A stretch of 64,000 nt of DNA, from positions 24,501-88,500 of the forward strand of contig CAISIK010000204.1 in assembly GCA_903885375.1 (NCBI GenBank), written 5' to 3'. The notes beneath the pieces are model-generated. The model worked only from the letters and a program-made list of their open reading frames with translations. It did not search any database and was not told the DNA's origin. This document shows, piece after piece, positions 18,387 to 26,708 of the stretch; positions within the stretch are counted from its first letter, which is position 1; each line of letters starts with the position of its first letter. Origin of the DNA: an uncultured Pseudomonadota bacterium. GTDB lineage: Bacteria; Myxococcota_A; UBA796; SXON01. Made by a program: the position numbers and the translations under genes.

Positions 18387-20144
18387 TCAGGCCGTTTCGG
18401 TCCAGCTCAACCCCAGCTCCGCGAGCCGCGCCGCGAGCGCGGGGATGTCCTCGCGCGCCACCACGATCTCCTCCGGCCCCACCGCGCGCCGCAGGAGCGG
18501 GCCCGCGATGCGATCCCGGCGGACCGCGTCGGCCGCGATCGCCGGTAGACGCACGAGCACGGCCGGGCTGGCCACCACCGCGGGCAAGCCGCCGCCCGCC
18601 AGGAGGAGCAGCTCGAGCTCGGCGGGCAGGTGGCCCCCGTGGTAGGCGCGGAGCCGCGTGAGCACGCTCCCGACGTCGGCCAGGGTGCGCAGCTCGGCCT
18701 TCCAGGCCCACGCCTCGCCCTCCCGCCCCATGGGCCGCGCCACGCGGTTCAGGAGCGCGCGCACATCGAGCGGATCCCATCCGTCGGGCACCAGCAGCCG
18801 ATCCTCGAAAGAAAGGAAGCGGGCACGGGGGCGGGCGGTGTAGTCGATGACCCGGCCCGTGTCGCCCGGAAGGGCCACGCGCAGCTTGCCATCCTCCTCC
18901 ACGATGTCGACCCCTGTGAGCACCGTGAGCCGGCTCGCGGAGCGCTGCCACTCGCGAAGCTGGTCGACGATGTTGGGAGACACGCCGGTGCGGCTGTTGG
19001 CGAGCAGGAAATCGAGGGTGTCGCGGTGGCCGGCGCCGAGCTCGGCGGCGATGCCATCACGGCTGAGCTGGTGCCGGCGCAAGGCATCGCCCTGCACGAA
19101 CGGCGCCATGCGCGCGAGGCGCCCGTACTGGTCGAGCCGCATCTCGGCGACGTGGCCGATCACCTCGCCCGCGGGCGTGAGCAGGAAGCCGCCGATCGGC
19201 GCCGGACGCGGCTGCGCGGCGCGGAAGGCGGTGACCGCCTCGTGGTCGCGCAGGGCATCGATCGCGCCCACGCGGTGCAGCACATCAAGGGCCTCGCGCA
19301 CGGCGGGGCGCTCGATCTCGAGCCAGCCCGCCGCATCGAACCGCTCGGTGCGCTGGGGGTAGAGCTTGCCGCGGGGGCTGTAGAAGGTTTCGCGCCCGGA
19401 GCCCGCGAGGAGGCGCTCGAGCCAGTCCACGGGCGTCCATTCCTGGCCTGCGAGGCGCAGCACGAGCGCCGCCGCCGAGGCCTGGACCGCGCCCGGCAGC
19501 ACCGCCGCGAGGTCGGTAAGCGGGCGCATGCGCGCCTCCGGCTGGCCCACGAGCCGCTGATCCTGCACCCGGATCAGGCCCACGGCGCGCGCATAGCGCA
19601 GCGCGAGCGACCAGCGGTGGTCGTCATCCCCGAGCTGGGCGTAGAGGCGGCGCTCCACGTCCCGGCGGATCGACCCATCCACGGTGAGCGCGGCGGGGTT
19701 CGCTTCGAGCAGCGCCGCCACGACTACCGCATCCCATCGCGCATCGGCCGGCGGGAAGGAGGCGGGCGCCTCGATGGCGGGGCCCCGCTCCAGCGAGAAT
19801 GCCCACGGGCCCACGGCAGGGTTCAGGCGGCAGGAGCCGGCGTAGTGCTGCGGGTGGAGGCTGCCCTCCTGCCACGCGGTGGCGCGGGGCAGGAGCACCG
19901 CCGCCGCCCAAAGCGGCCCGGCCTCGGTGGCGATCCGCTCGCGGAGGCGGTCGGGGAGCGGTTCACCGGTGCGGGCCACGAGCAGGAGCTGATCGAGCAG
20001 CTCGCGCGCGGCAAGGGGCAGGGACTCGACCGCCACACGCATCGCCGCAGGATCGTCGGCGGCCTCGGCCACCACCCGCATCGATGCGCGAAAGGCGGGG
20101 TCGTAGGCAGCGACGAGGCGACTGGCGAGCGGGTCGGAGGACAA
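18387..20144 (-). CDS. Helicase-associated (XPB/Ssl2-like) domain protein
   Basis: 585 residues from a TTG at 20144; the next internal Met is at residue 22 and no good ribosome site marks either. Residues about 310-415 (FLLTPAGEVIGHVAEMRLDQYG ... RRHQLSRDGIAAELGAG ... DFLLANSRTGVSPNIVDQL) resemble the domain found before XPB/Ssl2-type helicases (Helicase_C_3). No Walker motifs are present, so this is not itself a helicase. The rest is Ala/Leu/Arg-rich and may form winged-helix repeats. It could be a DNA-binding or DNA-repair accessory, but its role is unknown. It follows the flippase-like gene by 65 bases. Confidence 0.6.
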   Translation of the reverse strand: MSSDPLASRLVAAYDPAFRASMRVVAEAADDPAAMRVAVESLPLAARELLDQLLLVARTGEPLPDRLRERIATEAGPLWAAAVLLPRATAWQEGSLHPQHYAGSCRLNPAVGPWAFSLERGPAIEAPASFPPADARWDAVVVAALLEANPAALTVDGSIRRDVERRLYAQLGDDDHRWSLALRYARAVGLIRVQDQRLVGQPEARMRPLTDLAAVLPGAVQASAAALVLRLAGQEWTPVDWLERLLAGSGRETFYSPRGKLYPQRTERFDAAGWLEIERPAVREALDVLHRVGAIDALRDHEAVTAFRAAQPRPAPIGGFLLTPAGEVIGHVAEMRLDQYGRLARMAPFVQGDALRRHQLSRDGIAAELGAGHRDTLDFLLANSRTGVSPNIVDQLREWQRSASRLTVLTGVDIVEEDGKLRVALPGDTGRVIDYTARPRARFLSFEDRLLVPDGWDPLDVRALLNRVARPMGREGEAWAWKAELRTLADVGSVLTRLRAYHGGHLPAELELLLLAGGGLPAVVASPAVLVRLPAIAADAVRRDRIAGPLLRRAVGPEEIVVAREDIPALAARLAELGLSWTETA

Positions 20145-20209
20145 GACCCATGTCTAACCGGGCGGAGGCGCTGCCGACGGGCGGGCGGGCCTCGCGGCCC
20201 TCAGGAGCC

Positions 20210-21196
20210 TCAGGCGCTCCGGCTCCGGGCAACCACCTGGCGCAGATCGAGGCCCTCGCGGAGGAGGAAGATCACGCCCAGTCCCACCGTGAACACGAAC
20301 TGGGTGAGGTGCAGGATGATCGCGAAGGGCGCGGCCAGCTCGCGGGTGGCGCCCAGCATCTGGAGCGCGGTCACGCACGCGGCCTCGAAGCCGCCGAAGA
20401 AGCCGGGCGTCGGCAGCACCGTCATTCCGCTGAGCGTGGCCGTCCACGTGACGAGCGCGGTGTCCATGCCAGACGGCAGCCCGGGCGAAGCGAGCAGCTG
20501 CAGCCGCACGGCCACGAGCGTGAGCGCCCAGATCGCCACGCTGAGCAGGAAGGCCTGCAGCGCCACCGCCGGGCGCGCCGCGAGAGCCGCCACCGCGGCG
20601 TGGAAGCGTTCGAACAGCGCGCGAACGGGCCGCCCCAGCGGGACGCGCTCCAGGAAGCCGAGCGAGCCCGGCCCCATCGCCAGCACCGCGGCCAGCGCGA
20701 GCGTGCCCCCGATCACGAGCACGGCGGCGCCGCGCCGCGCCAGCCCCAGCACGTCCATGCCGCCCACTTCGAGCGGGGTGGGGAGCTCCACGAACCAGGT
20801 CGTGCCGAGGATCATGCCGAGGAGCATCAGCACGTCAAGCAGCCGCTCGAACACCACGGCCGCGAGGGAGTCGCCGAGGGGGACGCCGCGCTGCTCGCGC
20901 ACGAGGTAGGGCCGCACGAGCTCGCCGAGGCGAAACGGGAAGACGTGAAGGGCGAGGTAGCCGATGGTGAGCGCGGAGAAGCTCGCTGCGTAGTCGATCG
21001 GCTGCGGGAGCAGGATGCGGAAGCGCTGCGCGCGAAGCGCGTGGGCGAGCAGGTAGGTGAGCCAGATGGGGACGAGCATCCCCCACCTGAACCGCCCCAC
21101 GCCCGCCATCGCCTCGTCGAACTTGATCCCCCAGAGCACCCACACGAGGCAGACCAGCGTGAGCACCAGCACCGCCACGAGGCGGACGCGGGCCAT
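20210..21196 (-). CDS. Flippase-like integral membrane protein (lysylphosphatidylglycerol synthase TM/UPF0104 family)
   Basis: 328 residues from the ATG at 21196 with about eight membrane spans. ALTIGYLALHVFPFRLGELVRPYLVREQRGVPLGDSLAAVVFERLLDV is the family pattern (FPxRxGELxRxYLL and VxxERxxD; written here only to show spacing of F, R, E and D residues between about 85 and 130). MTVLPTPGFFGGFEAA near residue 270 is the second conserved block. Members of this group are thought to move lipid-linked substrates across the inner membrane. The ATG shares one base with the stop of the sterol-desaturase-like gene, so they are translationally coupled and may act on the same lipid. Confidence 0.8.
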   Translation of the reverse strand: MARVRLVAVLVLTLVCLVWVLWGIKFDEAMAGVGRFRWGMLVPIWLTYLLAHALRAQRFRILLPQPIDYAASFSALTIGYLALHVFPFRLGELVRPYLVREQRGVPLGDSLAAVVFERLLDVLMLLGMILGTTWFVELPTPLEVGGMDVLGLARRGAAVLVIGGTLALAAVLAMGPGSLGFLERVPLGRPVRALFERFHAAVAALAARPAVALQAFLLSVAIWALTLVAVRLQLLASPGLPSGMDTALVTWTATLSGMTVLPTPGFFGGFEAACVTALQMLGATRELAAPFAIILHLTQFVFTVGLGVIFLLREGLDLRQVVARSRSA

Positions 21197-21981
21197 CAGG
21201 GCTGCCGCGGGCGCAGGAGATGGAGCCCCAGCAGATCGTCGCGCAGGCGCTGGTCGCCGTCGATCCCGTAGAGCACCGGCGGCTCGGGGCGGGTGACGTT
21301 GGAGCCGAACAGCAGGTCCCACACGGGCAGGGCGTTGGCGTAGTTGCCATCGCACAGGACACCATCGCGTGTGTGGTGCCAGGAGTGGAAGAGCGGGTTG
21401 TTGAAGACGTACAGGAGCGCGCGGCAAACGGGGTTCCGGTAGGGGAACTCCACGTGCATGTGGGAGAAGGTGTCGGCCACGATCCCCACGCTCACGGCGG
21501 CGGGCAGCACCCAGGGCGCAAAGCTCGTGACGTCGGTCAGCACGCCGAAGAGCAGGATCGGGACGGCAGAGAGCTTCAGGAAGTCAACCGCGTGCATCCG
21601 GAGGCCGGCGGTGGCATCGAGCTGCTCGGTGCTGTGGTGCACCCGATGGAACAACCACAGCCACGAGATGCGGTGGTCGGCCCGGTGGAGCCAGTACTTC
21701 GTGAAGTCGAGGAGCAGGAAGCAGACGAGGAACTGCAGCCAGGGCTGGGTGATGGCGCTCAAGTCGAGGGCGCCCGTGAGCCCGGCGCCGCCGCCGTGGG
21801 CCACGGACAGGCCCCCGAGCACGAGCCCCACCCGCAGCGGGAAAAGCAGGGCCGCCGTGGCCATGTTCAACTTCAGGTCGTGCGAAAGGAGCGGCAGCCG
21901 CCGCCCCCCCCTCGGCAGCAGGGCCCCGAGGGCCAGGCCGAAGCACAACATGAGCACCTGGACGAGCGTCGTGACCTGCAT
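21196..21981 (-). CDS. Fatty acid hydroxylase/sterol desaturase superfamily membrane enzyme
   Basis: 261 residues with four or so membrane helices and the superfamily's histidine boxes: HRADH (99-103), HRVHH (112-116), HMHVEF and HSWHH. These bind a non-haem di-iron centre that oxidises C-H bonds of lipids such as sterols, fatty acids or ether lipids. The substrate is not evident. It lies in a run amidinotransferase, this gene, flippase-like protein, with gaps of nine bases before it and a one-base overlap after it. A lipid-modifying function with export by the downstream protein is a reasonable inference. Confidence 0.85.
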   Translation of the reverse strand: MQVTTLVQVLMLCFGLALGALLPRGGRRLPLLSHDLKLNMATAALLFPLRVGLVLGGLSVAHGGGAGLTGALDLSAITQPWLQFLVCFLLLDFTKYWLHRADHRISWLWLFHRVHHSTEQLDATAGLRMHAVDFLKLSAVPILLFGVLTDVTSFAPWVLPAAVSVGIVADTFSHMHVEFPYRNPVCRALLYVFNNPLFHSWHHTRDGVLCDGNYANALPVWDLLFGSNVTRPEPPVLYGIDGDQRLRDDLLGLHLLRPRQP

Positions 21982-21990
21982 CCCGGCCCT

Positions 21991-22932
21991 TTAGCCGGCT
22001 CGCTGCAGAATGCCGGTGAGGCAGCCCAGCGCGCCCTCCGCGCGCAGGTAGTTGGGCAGGGCCACCTCCTCGCACCGTACGCCTTCCGCCTCGAGGCGCC
22101 CCCGCGTGACCGGGCAGTCCGCCGGCATCAGCACCTCCCGGGGTGCGAGCGTGACGAAGTTCAGGGCCCTTCCACGGGTCACCTCGCGGGTGTCCGCGAA
22201 CTCCAGTGTGCGCACGCCTTCGTCGGCGAGCAGGCCGCGGAGCGCGGGGTCGGCGTCGTGGAGCACGGCGAGGTCCCGGTCGAGGAAGTTCAGCGTGCCG
22301 AGAAGGTGCTGCACGCCCGAGCGCAGGGGCACGCCCACGCAGCGAACGCCCTGGTCGGCGAGCACGCGCCCCACCACCCGCAGGCCCGCCTCGTTGGTGC
22401 GGTTGCCGAGGCCCACGAGCACGAGATCGGCCCGCGCCCACAGCACGTCGGCACCCTCGAGGGTGGCGTGCCCGGTGGGCGTGGCGAGGATGGGCACGCC
22501 GAGGCGGGCGAGCGCGGCGGCGGCAAACCGCTCCTCCCCCGCACGCTGCCGCGCCGCCATGCGCGACACCACCGCGCCCTCGGGCGTCATGAAGAACAGG
22601 TCGCGCGCGAAGACCAGGTTCGGCGGCGCGGACGCACCCGGCTCGATCCACTCCACGACCACGCCATTGCGGGCGTAGGCCGCGGCGATGGCCTCGGCCT
22701 CGGCCACCATCGCCTCGATGTCCGGCCGCTCGGCCATCAGCCAGTCCGAAGGCGGCTCCGCATAGGCGAGCCCCGGCCCTGGCCGCGTGAGCAGGACCCG
22801 CCGCAGCCGGGCCACCTCGCTCTCCACGCCGATCGCGGCCCAGGACTCGCCCGCCGCCACCTCCTCGCGATGGGACAGACCGCGGGCCTGCCATCCGGCA
22901 CCCTTCAGCGTGGACGACCGCTCCGTTGCCAT
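21991..22932 (-). CDS. Amidinotransferase/dimethylargininase-like enzyme
   Basis: 313 residues from the ATG at 22932. FARDLFFMTPEG, TLEGADVLW, RTNEAG, HLLGTLNFLD and the C-terminal GCLTGILQ (nucleophilic Cys304) follow the pentein-fold layout of dimethylarginine dimethylaminohydrolases and arginine deiminase relatives. Such enzymes use Cys and His to release citrulline or amines from guanidino substrates. Arginine, methylated arginine or another guanidino compound are all possible. It heads the minus-strand run of lipid-related membrane genes and is read from a divergent promoter region with a palindrome. Confidence 0.8.
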   Translation of the reverse strand: MATERSSTLKGAGWQARGLSHREEVAAGESWAAIGVESEVARLRRVLLTRPGPGLAYAEPPSDWLMAERPDIEAMVAEAEAIAAAYARNGVVVEWIEPGASAPPNLVFARDLFFMTPEGAVVSRMAARQRAGEERFAAAALARLGVPILATPTGHATLEGADVLWARADLVLVGLGNRTNEAGLRVVGRVLADQGVRCVGVPLRSGVQHLLGTLNFLDRDLAVLHDADPALRGLLADEGVRTLEFADTREVTRGRALNFVTLAPREVLMPADCPVTRGRLEAEGVRCEEVALPNYLRAEGALGCLTGILQRAG

Positions 22933-22966
22933 TCCGTGCAGGTAGCCCGGGCCGACCCTGCGAGGC

Positions 22967-23007
22967 AATTCACGCCAATTGACTTGACGCGTCAAGAGCG
23001 CTACACT
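22967..23007. promoter_or_regulatory. Overlapping divergent promoters with a 14-bp palindromic operator candidate
   Basis: Rightward: TTGACT (22979-22984), 17 bases, TACACT (23002-23007). Leftward: TTGACG (22995-22990), 17 bases, TGAATT (22972-22967). The perfect palindrome CTTGACGCGTCAAG (22983-22996) overlaps both -35 regions, the classic position for a repressor of both promoters. A second inverted repeat, CAATT-N6-AATTG, lies just to the left. Confidence 0.45.
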
Positions 23008-23043
23008 CCGATAACGATCCCCGAAGCCGCTGTTCCGACGAAC

Positions 23044-23080
23044 GGCGGGTGCGTAAAATTGTTCGCACCCGCCTTTACGC
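23044..23080 (+). promoter_or_regulatory. Structured 5' leader with two mutually exclusive hairpins
   Basis: GGCGGGTGCG (23044-23053) pairs perfectly with CGCACCCGCC (23064-23073) around an AT-rich 10-base loop. GCGTAAA (23051-23057) can instead pair with TTTACGC (23074-23080); the two stems share bases. The leader would be about 113 bases if transcription starts near 23014. Attenuation or protein binding is possible but unproven. Confidence 0.4.
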
Positions 23081-23126
23081 CATGGCCGTGGTCGAGTAAA
23101 GTCGCAGGCTACCCACCCGGGCAACT

Positions 23127-23825
23127 GTGATTCCTGTGCTCCTCACCACCATCTTCTCTGCTTTCGCGGCGGAGTACGGTCCCACCATCGAGGGCGACTT
23201 CGTGGTGGCGGAGAGCACGGAAGTATCGGATACCGGGGCGGTCGGGTGCAGTGATCAGTCACTTCACGATGGCATCCTGCTTCCCGACCTGCCACTTTTT
23301 TTCACGCGCAGCCAGCCGGACCACACCTGGGGTTCGCGGGAGATGGTGGAGCTTCTGGTCGACACGGCTCGCCACATGCGCTGGCTCATGCCGGATGCCT
23401 CGCCGATCACGATGGGGGAAATCTCCCGGCAGCGCGGCGGCGAGCTCTCCGGCCACAAGACCCACCGCGGCGGCATCGATGCCGACGTGGGCATCTACCT
23501 CACGGGCGCTCGCCAGCAGGCCGGCATGTTCGTGGATCCGGGCCCCTCGCAGTTCGATGTCGAGGCCAACTGGGCGCTCATCTCCGCGATGCTCGACACC
23601 GGTCGGGTCGACATGATCCTGCTCGACCACGCGCACATCTCCCGGCTCAAGAGCTACGTGCTGCGCGCAGGCCTGCTCTCTGAAGAAGAAGCCGCCCAGA
23701 TCTTCGTGGGTGAAGGCAAGGGCAGCTACCGCGCCGTGGGCGTCATTCGCCACGCGCCCGCCCACCGCGATCACCTCCATGTCCGGGTGCTCTGCCCCGA
23801 TGGCAGCCGCGCCAGCCTGCGCTGA
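23127..23825 (+). CDS. MepA-like penicillin-insensitive murein endopeptidase (M74-type)
   Basis: 232 residues from a GTG start with the short signal MIPVLLTTIFSAFA. GHKTHRGGIDADVGIYL (His110, His113, Asp120) and HRDHLHVRV (His216, His218) match the LAS-type zinc site of MepA, which cuts DD- and LD-crosslinks in peptidoglycan. It is likely periplasmic and active in wall remodelling. At 232 residues it is a little shorter than E. coli MepA (274). It has its own promoter and a structured leader, and precedes a c-di-GMP signalling gene by 73 bases. Confidence 0.85.
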   Translation: MIPVLLTTIFSAFAAEYGPTIEGDFVVAESTEVSDTGAVGCSDQSLHDGILLPDLPLFFTRSQPDHTWGSREMVELLVDTARHMRWLMPDASPITMGEISRQRGGELSGHKTHRGGIDADVGIYLTGARQQAGMFVDPGPSQFDVEANWALISAMLDTGRVDMILLDHAHISRLKSYVLRAGLLSEEEAAQIFVGEGKGSYRAVGVIRHAPAHRDHLHVRVLCPDGSRASLR

Positions 23826-23850
23826 GCCGCTCCGGGGTTTCTCGATCGCG

Positions 23851-23859
23851 TGCTAAAGT
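23851..23859 (+). promoter_or_regulatory. Candidate extended -10 promoter for FHA-GGDEF gene
   Basis: TGCTAAAGT (23851-23859) fits the TGN-TAxAxT extended -10 form, 40 bases before the ATG at 23899. No -35 is visible. Confidence 0.3.
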
Positions 23860-23898
23860 AGCGTCCCTTCCGGCCGAAGGGGCGGAGAGGCCTCTCGC

Positions 23899-24801
23899 AT
23901 GCTCGCCGCCCTTCCCACGTCGCCCGGTTTGGAGCTGCACGCCAAGACGGGACCAGCCATGCCCCACCTCACCATGCTCGAAGGGGAAGATGCCAGCCGC
24001 ACCTGGGCGCTCACCGAGCGCCCGGTGGTGCTCGGTCGCGACCTCGCCTGTGACATCGCGCTCGCCGATGCGAAGTCCTCCCGGCGGCACGCGCGCATCC
24101 AGTGGATGAACGCGGCCGACGCCGATGCGATCCCGGAGGTCTGGCTCGAGGACCTCGTGAGCACCAACGGAACGTGGGTGAACGGGCGCCGCGTGGAGGA
24201 GCCGGTCCGCATCTACGAACGCGACAAGGTGCTCATCGGCAGCACGCTGTTCTGCTACGCCCTGCGCGTGGATGAGGAGCTGGAGGCCCTGCGTCGGATG
24301 GTGCAGCGCGCCACCACCGATGGGCTCACCGCGCTCCACAACACCGAGGTGTTCGAGCGCGTGCTGCGCCGCGAGTTCGAGCGCGCGCGTCGGTACGGGC
24401 GCCCGCTCTCCCTGCTCTACCTGAACCTCGATCACTTCGCCGAGGTCAACGACACCCACGGGCATCGTGTGGGCGACCTCGTCCTGCGGCAGGTCGGCCG
24501 CATCCTGCGCGACAACCTCCGCCTGTGCGACGTGAGCGCCCGCGTCGGCGGCGACGAGTTCGTGGTCCTGCTGCCGGAAACGCCGGTGGAGGGCGCGCTG
24601 CTGGTGGCCGACCGCCTACGCCGCAGCGTTCACGAGTTCCCGATGATGCTCGGCCACGAGCCCGTGCGCGTTTCCGTGAGCGTTGGTGTGGCGCCGCTCG
24701 ATGCCACGCACACCCACCCCGACGCCTACCTCGATGCCGCCAGCCGAGCCGCGTACCGCGCCAAGCAGCTGGGCAGGAATCGGGCGCTCCTGGCCGGGTA
24801 G
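23899..24801 (+). CDS. FHA domain-diguanylate cyclase (GGDEF)
   Basis: 300 residues. An FHA domain (about 40-120: VVLGRDLACDIALAD, SSRRHARI, LVSTNGTWVNG) binds phosphothreonine peptides. A GGDEF domain follows (135-298) with the intact RVGGDEF active site (217-221), so cyclic-di-GMP synthesis is expected. The inhibitory site RxxD is also intact (RLCD, 208-211), so product feedback is likely. Ser/Thr phosphorylation could therefore control c-di-GMP output. Cytosolic, no membrane span. A later start at Met21 is possible and would keep both domains. A PP2C phosphatase is encoded 15 kb away. Confidence 0.9.
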   Translation: MLAALPTSPGLELHAKTGPAMPHLTMLEGEDASRTWALTERPVVLGRDLACDIALADAKSSRRHARIQWMNAADADAIPEVWLEDLVSTNGTWVNGRRVEEPVRIYERDKVLIGSTLFCYALRVDEELEALRRMVQRATTDGLTALHNTEVFERVLRREFERARRYGRPLSLLYLNLDHFAEVNDTHGHRVGDLVLRQVGRILRDNLRLCDVSARVGGDEFVVLLPETPVEGALLVADRLRRSVHEFPMMLGHEPVRVSVSVGVAPLDATHTHPDAYLDAASRAAYRAKQLGRNRALLAG

Positions 24802-24831
24802 GCGCGGAGGCCCCGCGGCCGGTCTTCGCCC

Positions 24832-26094
24832 CTACGCGCCCGGGCTCAGCAAGGGCTGCCCGCCAGCCGCGCCGCGCGTGTCCACGCCGAACTCGGCCAG
24901 CACACGATCGCACTGGTCGATGACCTTGCGCACGTACCGGCGCTTCTCCGCGTAGGTACCCGCGTAGAAGCTGCGCTTGAAGCCGTGGATGACGATGTCG
25001 CGCAGCTCGCGCGGCGTGAGTCGGGCGTAGCGGACGGCGAGGCCGAGCTCCCGCGAAACGGTGGTGGCGGACATGAGCCGGTTGTCGGTGCAGATGGCCA
25101 CGCTGATGCGCCGGTCCAGCATCTTCCGCACGGTGTGGGCTTCCACGCTGCCGATCGAGGGGTTCGTCTGCAGGTTCGAGGTGATGCACACCTCGATCGT
25201 GATGCGGCGGTCGGCGATGTACTCGGCGAGGCGCTCCACGTAGGCCGCGGGGTCGGTGATCCGCGGGTCGGTGATGCGCTCCGGCGAGAAGAGGAAGTAG
25301 CCGTGGCCGACCCGATCGGCGTGGAGGGCCGTGATCGCCTGGAAGATGCTCTCCGCGCCGTAGGCTTCGCCGGCGTGCACCGTCTTGTGCAGGAAGTTCG
25401 CGTGGGCATAGGCGTAGGCCTCCTGGTGGTCGATGGCCGGGAAACCATCCTCCTGGCCGGCAAGGTCGAAGCCGACGACGGGGATGCCCTCCTCGTCGCG
25501 CGCCCAGACCGCCTCACGAGCGATCTCGAGGCTGGCGAGCCCGGCGAGGCGCTTGCGGGGCGACTTCGAGAGTGCGCGGAGCAGGTTGGCGTAGTAGGCC
25601 GAAAACTGCTCGGTGAAGGTGCGGAGCGCGCACACCACGATGCCGTAGCGGAACTCGGGCTCGCGCTCGGGGACCGCGGCGTTGATCTCGGCGGCGGCGC
25701 GGCTCATCCCGGCGTTTACCGCACGGAGTACGGCGCGAGCATCCATGCCGGCGTGCTGGTGCAGCTGCGGGGCGAAGCGCACCTCCACGTAGCGCACGCC
25801 CTCCGCGAAGTTGTCCTGCGCGAACTCGTACGCCACCCGCTCGAGCGCCTCGGCATCCTGCATGACGGCGCACGTCCAGGCAAAGCCCGCGAGGTACTCG
25901 GGGAGATCGGCGTAGTGGTCCTTGAAGACGCGCTCGCGAAGGCCGGCTTCGGTGTCGGCCGGCAGCTCCACGCCCCGCTCGCGGGCGAGCTCGATCAGGG
26001 TGGAGAGTCGCAGCGAACCATCGAGGTGAACATGGAGGTCGGTCTTGGGGAGCGCGACGAGGAGACGGTCGAGCTGGAGGGGGTCGAGGGACAT
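24832..26094 (-). CDS. Adenosine deaminase family protein
   Basis: 420 residues. TDLHVHLDGS (18-27) gives the first two zinc histidines, TVHAGEA the third with the catalytic Glu, DRVGHGYFL the base His, CITSNLQTNPSI the family strand, and ICTDN the final zinc-binding Asp. Adenosine deaminases turn adenosine into inosine in purine salvage. It is longer than the usual 330-350 residues, with inserts around 60-80 and 160-200, so a related substrate cannot be excluded. The usual SLNTDDP block is replaced by AICTDNR. Single gene, divergent from the Trp-repeat protein gene. Confidence 0.85.
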   Translation of the reverse strand: MSLDPLQLDRLLVALPKTDLHVHLDGSLRLSTLIELARERGVELPADTEAGLRERVFKDHYADLPEYLAGFAWTCAVMQDAEALERVAYEFAQDNFAEGVRYVEVRFAPQLHQHAGMDARAVLRAVNAGMSRAAAEINAAVPEREPEFRYGIVVCALRTFTEQFSAYYANLLRALSKSPRKRLAGLASLEIAREAVWARDEEGIPVVGFDLAGQEDGFPAIDHQEAYAYAHANFLHKTVHAGEAYGAESIFQAITALHADRVGHGYFLFSPERITDPRITDPAAYVERLAEYIADRRITIEVCITSNLQTNPSIGSVEAHTVRKMLDRRISVAICTDNRLMSATTVSRELGLAVRYARLTPRELRDIVIHGFKRSFYAGTYAEKRRYVRKVIDQCDRVLAEFGVDTRGAAGGQPLLSPGA

Positions 26095-26161
26095 AGCGGC
26101 GGCTATCCCATGAATCCGTTTCCCGTCTGGTGCGTATTATGAGCATCGTACGGGACTGAAC

Positions 26162-26644
26162 ATGAACGCACTCCGAATCCTGCTTCCGGTTCTCCTCCTC
26201 ACGGCTTCCTTTTCCGCCGAGGCACGTCCGCGGCGGGGGTACGGCCCCCACGTCCGGGTGGGCGGGCCGCGCGTCACGGTGGTCGTGAACCCCTGGGCGC
26301 CGACGTACGCGCCCGGTCCGCGCGCGGGCTGGGTGTGGATGCCCGGCGTATGGGTGGGGCCGCGCTGGCGCCCCGGCTACTGGCAGCCGGCCATTGCGCG
26401 GGTCGGCTGGATGTGGGTGTCCGGCTACTGGGCGGGCACCGTGTACGTGGACGGGTACTGGCGCGAGGCCAGCCGCCAGAGCCAGGTGTGGGTGGACGGC
26501 TACTACGACGACGAGGATGACTGGGTTCCCGGCTACTGGGCCCCGTCCAACTCGGCCGACGCCGAACGCGACGAGGGGCCGCCCGAGCCGCCCGCGCGCA
26601 CCGAAGCACCGGACACCGAGCCCGTGTTCCACGAATACGAGTAG
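26162..26644 (+). CDS. Secreted Trp/Tyr-rich repeat protein (YXWGXW-like)
   Basis: 160 residues with signal peptide MNALRILLPVLLLTASFSAEA. The mature part holds six spaced aromatic repeats of the form WxxG(Y/V)W: WMPGVW 59-64, WRPGYW 69-74, WVSGYW 85-90, YVDGYW 95-100, WVDGYY 110-115 and WVPGYW 121-126. A Pro/Glu/Asp-rich tail ends in EYE. YXWGXW-type repeat proteins are common in proteobacteria, and their function is unknown. A TATTAT box (26135-26140) may be the -10. Two radical SAM genes follow; see findings. Confidence 0.8.
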   Translation: MNALRILLPVLLLTASFSAEARPRRGYGPHVRVGGPRVTVVVNPWAPTYAPGPRAGWVWMPGVWVGPRWRPGYWQPAIARVGWMWVSGYWAGTVYVDGYWREASRQSQVWVDGYYDDEDDWVPGYWAPSNSADAERDEGPPEPPARTEAPDTEPVFHEYE

Positions 26645-26672
26645 CCGGGCACCCCGGAGCGTCAGGGCGCGC

Positions 26673-26702
26673 TTGACGCCGCCCCGCCTTGCGCCCGATC
26701 AT
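26673..26702 (+). promoter_or_regulatory. Candidate promoter giving a leaderless radical SAM mRNA
   Basis: TTGACG (26673-26678), 18 bases, GATCAT (26697-26702). The predicted start falls at or next to the GTG at 26709, so the mRNA would have no 5' leader. Confidence 0.35.
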
Positions 26703-26708
26703 GCGCGC

